A stretch of 6,129 bases of DNA, taken from NCBI GenBank assembly GCA_002431715.1, contig DJHI01000147.1, positions 8,755 to 14,883 of the forward strand, given 5' to 3'. A program made the translations under genes and the position numbers. Positions within the stretch are counted from its first letter, which is position 1. The number at the start of each line of letters is the position of its first letter. Shown one piece after another: positions 1 through 5,697 of this stretch. A model generated the notes under the pieces. It was not told where the DNA came from and ran no database searches. It saw only the letters and a program-made list of their open reading frames with translations. This stretch comes from Armatimonadetes bacterium UBA5829 (GTDB lineage Bacteria; Armatimonadota; UBA5829).

Positions 1-746
1 AGACGGGTGACCTTGCGGCCATATTGTCGAACCTGGAGCCCAACGATGTGCTCTTTATCGATGAAATCCACCGGCTGAACCGCGTCGTAGAAGAGATTTT
101 ATATCCGGCGATGGAGGATTATCAGCTCGACCTGGTGATCGGAAAGGGACCGAGTGCCAGGACAATAAAGCTCGATCTGCCGAAATTCACTCTTATCGGC
201 GCGACGACCCGCACCGGACTCATAACCTCGCCACTCAGGGCACGGTTTGGAATCGTGCATAATTTTGAGTTTTATGACGTCGATAGCTTGAGAACGATTG
301 TTTCAAGGTCGGCCTCCATACTTGGAGTTGCGATAACCGATGAAGGCGCATATGAGATAGCGAGCCGTTCGAGGGGAACACCCCGTATAGCAAACAGAGT
401 GCTGCGAAGGGTGCGCGATTTCGCCCAGGTAAAAGCCGACGGAGTTATAGACCAAAAAGTGGCCGTGGACGGCCTTGCAATGCTGGAGATAGACGAATGC
501 GGCCTGGATGATGCCGACAGGCGTCTATTGAGGTGCGTAATCGAAAAGTTTGACGGCGGACCTGTGGGTGTAGAGACCATTGCATCGGCTACCGGCGAAG
601 AGCGCGATACTATAGAGGATGCACACGAGCCGTATCTGATTCAGTTAGGTTTTATCAATCGCACGCCCAGGGGCCGCGTTGCCACCAGGCTTGCTTATGA
701 ACATCTCAACCTGACGCCCAAAACCGGACAGTCAGGTCTTTTTTGA
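1..746 (+). CDS. ruvB: RuvB Holliday junction branch migration helicase (5' end cut off)
   Basis: This is the ATP-driven motor of the RuvABC complex. RuvB hexamers flank RuvA on Holliday junctions and pump the DNA arms during recombination and repair in the cytoplasm. The reading frame enters from the left edge (first whole codon at base 3), so 247 codons plus TGA are visible. About 90 N-terminal residues, including Walker A, lie outside. Visible motifs in order are Walker B (FIDEIH, bases about 54-71), sensor I (GATTRTG), the arginine-finger segment (PLRARFG), sensor II ([16 protein letters not shown]) and the C-terminal winged-helix signature (RTPRGRVAT). The segment [12 protein letters not shown] is typical of RuvB. 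The TTG at 24 is an internal Leu codon, not the start, because the RuvB match continues upstream of it. No catalytic residue in the visible part looks altered. The next gene begins 41 bp downstream on the same strand. Family assignment is near certain. Confidence 0.97.
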   Translation, partial: TGDLAAILSNLEPNDVLFIDEIHRLNRVVEEILYPAMEDYQLDLVIGKGPSARTIKLDLPKFTLIGATTRTGLITSPLRARFGIVHNFEFYDVDSLRTIVSRSASILGVAITDEGAYEIASRSRGTPRIANRVLRRVRDFAQVKADGVIDQKVAVDGLAMLEIDECGLDDADRRLLRCVIEKFDGGPVGVETIASATGEERDTIEDAHEPYLIQLGFINRTPRGRVATRLAYEHLNLTPKTGQSGLF

Positions 747-787
747 ACCAATAAATAACAAATATCAAGTCCTAATTACTAAATGTC

Positions 788-1933
788 ATGAAATGTCCGA
801 AGTGCGGTACGTATAACGGAAAAACAAATAAGTTCTGCAGGGAGTGCGGACTTCATCTTTCCTGGGTGGTCGAGGATGACAACATTCAGGCTGAAATAGC
901 CAATGATGAGGTCGCTCTAGGCGAAAAGCTCGCTGAAATTTACGACTGCTATGAATCCGGCGACCTCGATGCGGCTCTGGCCGGAGCGGAAAAAGTAGTT
1001 CGTGATAACCCCAGCAGCACCTCCGCGCATGGGGTTCTGGCCCTTATATATGAGCGCAAAGGTGAGATGGAACTTGAGGGCAATAACCCCGAGGCTGCTC
1101 GCGGTTTTCTTGAGTTGGCTTTTGCTTCATATGAGAAAATAGTAACCCTAAACCCCGGCAGCGAAGCGGATAGAGAAAAACTGGCTGTGCTGCGGATGAA
1201 GTTGAAAGGCAAGAAGAAACGCACACCAACCGTGCGGCGACAGTTCGCAAGGCTCAGAACCGCAATCACATCGACTCCTCCTCAGGTTCTTGCTGCCGGA
1301 ATCACTTTTATCGTAATATTGGTTCTCGCCGTCGTCCTGCTGCCTTCTAAAAACAAGGCAGCGGTGAAAGTGCCTGTAAGGTATACCGCCGGCAGATATC
1401 CTGAAACTTCGGCGTCAAACAATAGTTTCAACAGCACATCACCCGGTTCGTCATCTACGCCTTCAAGCGGCTTGAAAATCTATACGTTCCCGGCGCCGAC
1501 TAATAGTTCCATGCCTACACCACCGACTCCGGTATCTACGTTGACTCATCCGTCGAGCGCTCAGCCGCAGTCCGAGGTAAAACCGGCAAAACTGCCGCCA
1601 ATAACGAGTGAACTCACCATAGCGCCGGAATCAAAGAAGCAGGAAAAGGCAAGCGCAAAGGTGGAGCCGGTGGAGCCTAAGAAATCAACCGCCAAAACTG
1701 CAGCCGCTGAGCCGAAAGACGATAATACACCCAGAGTGGACGGCACCAGTCTTCTGGCAAACGCAATTCAACTGCGCAACCAGGGCAGGACCGCCGATGC
1801 TATAGCAACGGCTCAACTGGCAATCAACAAATTTCAGTCTGAAGTCAGCTCGGGAAACAATCCGACATCCGCTCAGCGCGGTATAGAAAACGCAAGAAAG
1901 CTCATATCACTCTGGCAGCAAAGTGGCAATTAA
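788..1933 (+). CDS. Zinc-ribbon, TPR and single-pass membrane protein of unknown function
   Basis: I do not recognise a named family for the whole 381-residue protein. Its architecture is clear. Residues 1-22 are a zinc ribbon (C3-x2-C6 and C17-x2-C20). About 43-135 is helical with TPR character, including an ALAGAEKVVRDNPSS unit and an AFASYEKIVTLNPGS unit. A Lys/Arg-rich stretch (139-157) precedes one membrane helix at about 166-186. A Ser/Thr/Pro-rich low-complexity region (about 200-315) follows, then a short helical TPR-like end (320-378). By the positive-inside rule the zinc ribbon and first TPR are cytoplasmic and the C-terminal half is outside. ATG 788 is chosen because the zinc ribbon starts at residue 3 and a stop lies five codons upstream. 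There is no clear Shine-Dalgarno. It lies 41 bp after ruvB and overlaps the next gene by 11 bp, so it is probably cotranscribed with and functionally tied to that gene. An adaptor or assembly role is only a guess. Confidence 0.85.
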   Translation: MKCPKCGTYNGKTNKFCRECGLHLSWVVEDDNIQAEIANDEVALGEKLAEIYDCYESGDLDAALAGAEKVVRDNPSSTSAHGVLALIYERKGEMELEGNNPEAARGFLELAFASYEKIVTLNPGSEADREKLAVLRMKLKGKKKRTPTVRRQFARLRTAITSTPPQVLAAGITFIVILVLAVVLLPSKNKAAVKVPVRYTAGRYPETSASNNSFNSTSPGSSSTPSSGLKIYTFPAPTNSSMPTPPTPVSTLTHPSSAQPQSEVKPAKLPPITSELTIAPESKKQEKASAKVEPVEPKKSTAKTAAAEPKDDNTPRVDGTSLLANAIQLRNQGRTADAIATAQLAINKFQSEVSSGNNPTSAQRGIENARKLISLWQQSGN

Positions 1934-3611
1934 GTTGATCAAGTCTATAGTCTATCTCTGGATATTGATAATAAGCGCGATGGCTTTTTGCGATCCTGCA
2001 GCCGCGCAGGAGAAGCCGCGGCCGGTTGTCCTTGTCTTTCAGGCCGAAAAGGCGGAACAGCTCGGCAACTCATTCGCATCTTCCATTACCCGGGCAATAC
2101 GCAACTACTACAGAGAGACCAATCGCGTAGAAGCAACAATATTCGACAGAGAATCTCCCGCAGTCAAAAGAGCGATATTAGAGAAAAAAATTACTCTTGA
2201 CTCAATAGCCAGCTATTCGACCAGAGAGCAGCGTGTTTCCGCAGCCAAAATTCTCGGGTTCGAATATGCCTCCGGCACTGAAGCAACCATCGAAACCGCC
2301 AAAGGCATAGACGGTAAGCTATTAAAAATGAAAGTCTGGCTGGTAGATGTCAATGGCGGGTCGAAAGCTGTATGGGAAGCATCGAGTGTAGCAGTATACT
2401 CCGATACCGACGAGTTTGCTCTCGATAATGCAATGCAATCGGCAGCAAGCAAGGCTGTTATCGATGTTACAAGTAAAGCTTTTTCAAAACTGCCGATTAC
2501 TAACGATGTGGAGCCAATCTCAGGAGATGAATCGATAGCCGTAGGCGGCGCGAAGACTCCTGAAATAAAACAACTGGAATCAAGCGATTACAGTTCAAAT
2601 GCCGAAGAGAGCCTGAGTGAAGGCAACCTGGCTGTTGCGATACAGGAATATTCGCGTGCAATAAGCGCCGATCCGTCCAATGCATCACTTCGAATCAAAC
2701 TGGCGGAAGCTTATGCTAAAAAGAAGATGTACACGGAGGCTCTCGACGCACTCGATCGCGCACTTGAAGTAGGCGCCGATAAAAACATGGTCGAAAGCGC
2801 GCGGCAGAAGATCGAATCGATGCGCAGCGGACAAACCGTGACAATCGAGCAGCCGAAAGCTCAAAAGCAGCCGGTACAGGAACAAACATCGCCTAAACCG
2901 ACAGCACCGGAACCGATCAAACTCAACAGCACCAGCGCCGCGGCGGTCGCGAAACTGGTTGAAGGTGACAAACTCTGGAACAAAGGCGACCCCGACGGAG
3001 CGGCAAAATCATATGCGGAGGCAATAAAGCTTAACCCCAAGGACTGGCGGTCGTATGAGAGGCTGGCGGTCGTGAATGCTTCGATGTCGCTCTTCAATGA
3101 AAGCCGGTTTGCATTGGAGCAGGTTAAAACTGTGCAGCCGAATCCGTCTTCCACTTTAATAGCTAATCGATATGAGATGCTCCGAAAGGCTTTTGATAAG
3201 TCTTTTATGATGCTGCTCGACCAGTATGAGTCCGACTCGGCCGATTTTCTTACAAAGAGGATCACCAGAGAGAGCTATTACAGCACCATCAATGGCCTTG
3301 CCCTGCGCTCGGAGTCTATGGCCAAGTTCATAGATGCAGTCCCCGTTCCCGAATTGAAAGCGCCTGCAAGCATTCACAGAAGTCTGGCATGCGGGCTTTT
3401 TGCACAGGCAACATCGAGCATGCTCGATTACCTCATAAGCAATTCGGCTCAGTCCAAATCCAATGCGCAGACATTTATAGAGCAGGCAAAAAAGGAGCTG
3501 CAGAGTGCCGTGGGTCTGGACATGAACAGGATTATCATTACGAAGGAAGAAGCCTCGGCAGACCAAGCCGCATCTGAAGATACAACCCCTGAAACACAAC
3601 CCGAAAACTAA
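1923..3611 (+). CDS. Exported TPR protein with CsgG/TolB-like N-terminal domain, function unknown
   Basis: A protein of 562 residues from GTG 1923. Residues 1-28 form a Sec signal peptide with a hydrophobic core at about 9-22 and a probable cut after AAA (28|Q29). Cys23 lacks a lipobox, so a lipoprotein is unlikely. About 33-190 alternates strands and helices (VVLVFQAEKAEQLGNSFASS at the start, LKMKVWLVDVNGG later) in the manner of CsgG/TolB-N/LpoB-like envelope domains; this is a fold-level impression only. TPR-like units lie at about 222-289 and 340-407, separated by a Gln/Pro/Lys linker (305-335). Residues 415-532 are helical and unassigned, and the tail (540-562) is acidic. The start overlaps the previous gene by 11 bp. 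TTG 1935, just past that gene's stop, is an alternative start that keeps the signal peptide. Neither start has a strong Shine-Dalgarno, so translational coupling is likely. It probably acts in the periplasm or outside the membrane beside the preceding protein. Confidence 0.85.
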   Translation: MAIKLIKSIVYLWILIISAMAFCDPAAAQEKPRPVVLVFQAEKAEQLGNSFASSITRAIRNYYRETNRVEATIFDRESPAVKRAILEKKITLDSIASYSTREQRVSAAKILGFEYASGTEATIETAKGIDGKLLKMKVWLVDVNGGSKAVWEASSVAVYSDTDEFALDNAMQSAASKAVIDVTSKAFSKLPITNDVEPISGDESIAVGGAKTPEIKQLESSDYSSNAEESLSEGNLAVAIQEYSRAISADPSNASLRIKLAEAYAKKKMYTEALDALDRALEVGADKNMVESARQKIESMRSGQTVTIEQPKAQKQPVQEQTSPKPTAPEPIKLNSTSAAAVAKLVEGDKLWNKGDPDGAAKSYAEAIKLNPKDWRSYERLAVVNASMSLFNESRFALEQVKTVQPNPSSTLIANRYEMLRKAFDKSFMMLLDQYESDSADFLTKRITRESYYSTINGLALRSESMAKFIDAVPVPELKAPASIHRSLACGLFAQATSSMLDYLISNSAQSKSNAQTFIEQAKKELQSAVGLDMNRIIITKEEASADQAASEDTTPETQPEN

Positions 3612-3668
3612 CCAACCATAATGAACGGTCACCAATATGCCATAATACTAATGGATTATGTAAAGATA

Positions 3669-3706
3669 CGCCCAAAGTCCGATATACATCGGGCTCTTTA
3701 ATGGGC
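3669..3706 (+). repeat. Hairpin module 1 downstream of the TPR operon
   Basis: The inner stem pairs CCGAT (3679-3683) with ATCGG (3688-3692) around a four-base loop. It extends outward to AG/CT through one G-T pair. A further outer pairing of GCCC (3670-3673) with GGGC (3703-3706) is possible. The word order CGCCC, GATATA, CGGGCT recurs about 55-71 bp downstream in module 2. It lies in the untranslated region after the exported TPR gene and before the terminator. No known RNA family is recognised. Confidence 0.45.
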
Positions 3707-3723
3707 ATAATCAGAATGTAGTC

Positions 3724-3766
3724 CGCCCGTAGCTCATACATACATTTTTGATATAGCCACCGGGCT
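3724..3766 (+). repeat. Hairpin module 2, imperfect copy of module 1
   Basis: CGCCCG (3724-3729) is followed by GATATA (3750-3755) and CGGGCT (3761-3766), the same three words in the same order as module 1. GCCCG (3725-3729) can pair with CGGGC (3761-3765) across a 31-base loop, so the module may fold. The interior differs from module 1 in both length and sequence. Shared origin or a shared binding role are both possible; the similarity is short enough to be partly chance. Confidence 0.35.
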
Positions 3767-3795
3767 AAATTAAAGATTGAAAAAGTGAATAGCTT

Positions 3796-3838
3796 GGAGA
3801 CAGGACCCGGACAGCGTTTGGGTCCGTTTCCTTTTATT
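3796..3838 (+). terminator. Rho-independent terminator, plus strand
   Basis: A long stem pairs GGAGAC (3796-3801) and GGACCC (3803-3808) with GGGTCC (3820-3825) and GTTTCC (3826-3831). There is one bulged A (3802), one G-T pair in the outer arm and weak inner pairs around the loop CAGCG. TTTTATTT follows directly at 3832-3839. On the minus strand the hairpin is not followed by a T run, so it acts mainly on plus-strand transcripts. It ends transcription about 220 bp after the exported TPR gene. The stop codon of the opposing DUF3795 gene lies inside the T tract. Confidence 0.85.
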
Positions 3839-4103
3839 TGGGCTCTGAATTCAGCGCAATCAAATTTCTAATGCGCTCACCGTTGTCGCCCTCGCCCTCA
3901 CTGTATGAGTATTCATTTAGAGTGGCACATGGAAAGTCACCGCATTTTCCACAATGCTCATGTCCCTTGGCAATACAACACTTGGCAAGGTCGCATTCAC
4001 CCCAAAATATCTTTCCCTCGGCTGCAATGCAGCCCGGACAATTCATACTTTCTCTGTAATCACAGGCTTTGCAATCAAGACCGCACATCGCCAACATATC
4101 CAT
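3834..4103 (-). CDS. Small cysteine-rich DUF3795-type protein
   Basis: An 89-residue protein with eleven cysteines: 7, 11, 14, 22, 25, 37, 42, 43, 51, 54 and 59. The opening MCGLDCKACDYRE, the middle NCPGC and the ending CGKCGDFPC follow the usual layout of DUF3795 proteins, which are thought to bind metal through conserved cysteines. The function of that family is not established. The copy is short: the spacer between the first and second cysteine groups is trimmed, and about 30 polar residues follow the last cysteine. No signal peptide or membrane segment is seen, so it is probably cytoplasmic. ATG at 4103 is preferred over Met3 and Met6 because GGAGG lies nine bases upstream. It is transcribed alone from its own promoter, convergent with the TPR operon and divergent from the sigma operon. 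A zinc or iron-sulfur role is inference. Confidence 0.85.
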   Translation of the reverse strand: MDMLAMCGLDCKACDYRESMNCPGCIAAEGKIFWGECDLAKCCIAKGHEHCGKCGDFPCATLNEYSYSEGEGDNGERIRNLIALNSEPK

Positions 4104-4110
4104 TATTTAA

Positions 4111-4119
4111 TTCCTCCCC
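4111..4119 (-). promoter_or_regulatory. Ribosome binding site of the DUF3795 gene
   Basis: On the minus strand this reads GGGGAGGAA, with GGAGG nine bases before ATG 4103. A small hairpin (CCAC, AAAA, GTGG at 4118-4129) overlaps its 5' edge and could partly hide it. The site decides in favour of the first of three closely spaced ATG codons. Confidence 0.8.
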
Positions 4120-4133
4120 ACTTTTGTGGATGC

Positions 4134-4162
4134 ATTATACTACGCAATTTATGCTGAGTAAA
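4134..4162 (-). promoter_or_regulatory. Sigma-70-type promoter of the DUF3795 gene
   Basis: On the minus strand the -10 is a perfect TATAAT (4139-4134). The -35 is TTTACT (4162-4157), matching four of six consensus bases, with a 17-bp spacer. Transcription would start near 4127, giving a leader of roughly 25 bases that contains the ribosome site. This is the best housekeeping-type promoter in the window. Confidence 0.75.
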
Positions 4163-4169
4163 GAATCGC

Positions 4170-4184
4170 ATTTCCTACGGAAAT
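4170..4184. promoter_or_regulatory. 15-bp palindrome upstream of the DUF3795 promoter (possible operator)
   Basis: ATTTCC and GGAAAT form a perfect inverted repeat with three bases between them. It sits seven bases upstream of the -35 of the minus-strand promoter, a position suited to an activator or a wrapped repressor. No regulator gene lies beside it. Six-base arms can arise by chance, so the role is inferred from placement. Confidence 0.4.
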
Positions 4185-4323
4185 CCAACATAGTAAATTG
4201 CACTGCTCGGAGTGGAAACCGTATATGTCGAAGTGGAATCTCTAGTACAAGTTTAAGGACGTAATTTACTTAGGTAGACGGGCAATGTGTAAAATAATCA
4301 TCCTCAGGCTGTTACCTTGCTAT

Positions 4324-4352
4324 TTGAAACCAGAGATCACGTCTCTTTTAGA
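4324..4352 (+). promoter_or_regulatory. Candidate promoter of the sigma operon with inverted repeat in its spacer
   Basis: TTGAAA (4324-4329) matches five of six -35 bases. Seventeen bases later TTTAGA (4347-4352) is a poor -10 with three matches. The spacer holds AGAGA (4332-4336) and TCTCT (4342-4346), an inverted repeat that could be an operator. I found no convincing ECF-type pair (GGAAC plus CGTC at the usual spacing), so self-activation by the sigma factor is not shown by the sequence. Confidence 0.3.
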
Positions 4353-4405
4353 TGTCAGGCTAAAGTGGTAAACTTTTCTGTGACGTTCCACGTTATTACT
4401 TAGGG

Positions 4406-5017
4406 ATGAAAACATACGAGATGCGACCGGTAAAGGCCGTCGACACGGAGGACAAGGATCTCATATTGGGCTTTAAGCGCGGCGAGGCGGATGCCTTCGA
4501 CCGCTTGATGGCGCTGCACACCGATAAGGTGTTTGCACTGGCGTGGGGAGTCCTGATGAACCGTGAAGACGCGATGGACGCAGTCCAGGAGGTCTTTATC
4601 AAGCTGTATCGCTCTCTGCCAAGGTTTTCGGAGACGGATAATGTCAGCGCGTGGCTTTATAGGGTCTGCCTCAACCACTGCATAGACCGCAAGCGCAGGG
4701 TAAAAACATCGAGAACCGAACTTACGGACGATGACTGGGAGAGACTGCAGGGTCATGAAAGCGATGAACCGGAGTACAGGGCGTATCAGAGTGAAGTCGG
4801 GCGAGTGATACGCTCCGCCGTAGATAAACTCCCGGAACGCCAGAGGGTCGTTTTCATACTCAGACACTACAGGCTTCTTTCGATAAACGAGATCGCACAG
4901 GCTATGGGCTGCAGCTCAGGTGCAGTCAAAGCACATCTTTCACGCGCAACAGCCCATTTGCGCGACCGGCTTACAGGAACCATTGTCTTTGGAGTCGGGG
5001 AGGTGGGACGTAAATGA
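4406..5017 (+). CDS. ECF (sigma-70 family group 4) RNA polymerase sigma factor
   Basis: A protein of 203 residues, typical for the family. Region sigma-2 spans about 18-98 and includes the DAVQEVFIKLYRSLPRF core-binding and -10 segment (58-74) and the SAWLYRVCLNHCIDRKRR helix (81-98). A polar linker (100-130) leads to sigma-4 at about 138-190, with LPERQRVVFILRHYR and the -35-binding helix-turn-helix NEIAQAMGCSSGAVKAHLSRA. No C-terminal sensory extension is present. It directs RNA polymerase to its own regulon. ATG 4406 is the first in-frame start after the stop at 4361. The only purine-rich sequence touches this codon, leaving no normal spacing, so ATG 4421 is an alternative and would lose five residues before sigma-2. 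Its TGA overlaps the next gene's ATG by four bases. That gene is a matching anti-sigma factor, so release from the membrane is the likely control. The exact ECF subgroup cannot be told. Confidence 0.95.
   Translation: MKTYEMRPVKAVDTEDKDLILGFKRGEADAFDRLMALHTDKVFALAWGVLMNREDAMDAVQEVFIKLYRSLPRFSETDNVSAWLYRVCLNHCIDRKRRVKTSRTELTDDDWERLQGHESDEPEYRAYQSEVGRVIRSAVDKLPERQRVVFILRHYRLLSINEIAQAMGCSSGAVKAHLSRATAHLRDRLTGTIVFGVGEVGRK
4999..5004 (+). promoter_or_regulatory. Ribosome binding site of the anti-sigma gene
   Basis: GGAGGT lies nine bases before ATG 5014, inside the last codons of the sigma gene. It is the strongest plus-strand Shine-Dalgarno in the window. It suggests the anti-sigma factor is translated efficiently relative to the sigma factor, whose own start has a poor site. 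Confidence 0.8.
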
Positions 5018-5697
5018 AATGCAAAAAAGTTAGAGAATTGATGGGAGCGTATCTATACGGCGATCTGGAGCCGGAGGATATGCGCGAAATCAGACTTCAC
5101 ACCCAGGAATGTGAAGAGTGCAGAGCCGACCTGGAGAGCCGAGGACATATTGTGTCTTCGCTATCGGGAGAAGCGCCTGCATTGGCTGATAACGATCGTG
5201 AACGCATTTTTAGAAGCGTGAAGAGCGAGATCAGAACCGGAGATGTCAAAACAGCCGTATGGTGGCTGCGACCTGCATCAGCTGCTGCTCTGGCGGCTCT
5301 GCTATTGGCGGGTTTTGCAATAGGCAGGCACATTGGAACCGGCAGCAATTCTCCAAGAAGCGCAATAAAGTCATTTGCAAAAAAACCGAGTAAGGCCATA
5401 GTGACAATTACAGAGGCTCCTTCGACAAATGCATCCCAAGATGAAAATCAGCAGAGTGGACAACGCAGCGCGAAATCCAAATCCGTATCGAATATGGCTG
5501 ATTACGCTCGCAGAATGGCAATGCCAGCGATCACTAAAACAGACAGGAATAATAATGCAGACAAGAGAAATCAGATTGTGGTCGACGAGCCGGTGCAGGT
5601 GGTAAACCCTGTAGAGCAGAGAAAAGCACCGGAATCCGACAGCAAAACCAAACTGCCTAAACCAACAGGACTCAATGATGTTCAAACCAGCGAATAG
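5014..5697 (+). CDS. Zinc-binding transmembrane anti-sigma factor
   Basis: A protein of 227 residues. The N-terminal 40 residues form a zf-HC2/ZAS-type domain: Cys3, then His29-x3-Cys33-x2-Cys36. In this family these residues bind zinc, and the domain clamps the partner sigma factor. A linker (40-80) leads to one membrane helix at about 85-104 (LRPASAAALAALLLAGFAIG). The remaining about 120 residues are polar, rich in Ser, Lys, Gln and Asn, with no recognised sensor domain, and are predicted outside the membrane. The start codon overlaps the sigma stop (ATGA) and has a strong ribosome site. The 3' end overlaps the next gene by 20-23 bp. Gene order and domain content make it the regulator of the adjacent ECF sigma factor. 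Release could be by regulated proteolysis or by a signal on the outer segment; the sequence does not say which. Confidence 0.92.
   Translation: MKCKKVRELMGAYLYGDLEPEDMREIRLHTQECEECRADLESRGHIVSSLSGEAPALADNDRERIFRSVKSEIRTGDVKTAVWWLRPASAAALAALLLAGFAIGRHIGTGSNSPRSAIKSFAKKPSKAIVTITEAPSTNASQDENQQSGQRSAKSKSVSNMADYARRMAMPAITKTDRNNNADKRNQIVVDEPVQVVNPVEQRKAPESDSKTKLPKPTGLNDVQTSE

Larger units (their letters stand above)
4104..4405. other. Divergent intergenic control region between DUF3795 gene and ECF sigma gene
   Basis: These 302 bp contain no gene I can support. They hold the minus-strand promoter, ribosome site and palindrome of the DUF3795 gene (4111-4184). An 8-bp inverted repeat follows, AGTAAATT 4192-4199 against AATTTACT 4263-4270. 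Inside it are two direct copies of AGTGGAA (4211-4217 and 4232-4238). Further right is a candidate sigma-operon promoter with an inverted repeat in its spacer (4324-4352). Last comes ACGTT repeated at 4383-4387 and 4390-4394. The region is more AT-rich than the flanking genes. Confidence 0.7.

Noticed and set aside
1980..2010. Cys23 of the exported TPR protein as a lipoprotein attachment site.
   Set aside because: The residues before it (AMAF) do not fit a lipobox, which needs a small residue next to the cysteine. The AAA signal-peptidase I site just after is a better fit.
3156..3635. A 159-codon minus-strand reading frame across the 3' part of the exported TPR gene.
   Set aside because: It is antisense to a gene with clear TPR structure, has no ribosome site that I can see, and its cysteine-rich translation matches no family I know.
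3725..3766. GCCCGTAGCTCA resembles the 5' end and D-arm of a tRNA.
   Set aside because: There is no matching anticodon arm, T-arm (GTTCRA) or seven-pair acceptor stem within tRNA distance.
3721..3831. Riboswitch-like words: AGCCAC and GGAGAC recall cobalamin riboswitches, and AGCCACCGGGCTAA recalls part of the cyclic-di-GMP-I aptamer.
   Set aside because: The other conserved parts of either aptamer are missing. After the terminator no plus-strand gene follows for more than 560 bp, so there is nothing obvious to control.
4214..4264. ECF-type autoregulated promoter using GGAAAC (4214) or GGAATC (4235) with CGTA (4260).
   Set aside because: For GGAATC the spacing to CGTA is 19 bases against the usual 16-17, and GGAAAC has no -10 at the right place.
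4285..4371. A 28-codon plus-strand reading frame just upstream of the sigma gene, as a possible leader peptide.
   Set aside because: It has only a weak purine-rich site upstream, no recognisable sequence feature, and a length expected by chance in this region.
4400..4867. A 155-codon minus-strand reading frame opposite the sigma gene.
   Set aside because: The plus strand encodes an unmistakable ECF sigma factor; the antisense frame is a by-product of its codon use.
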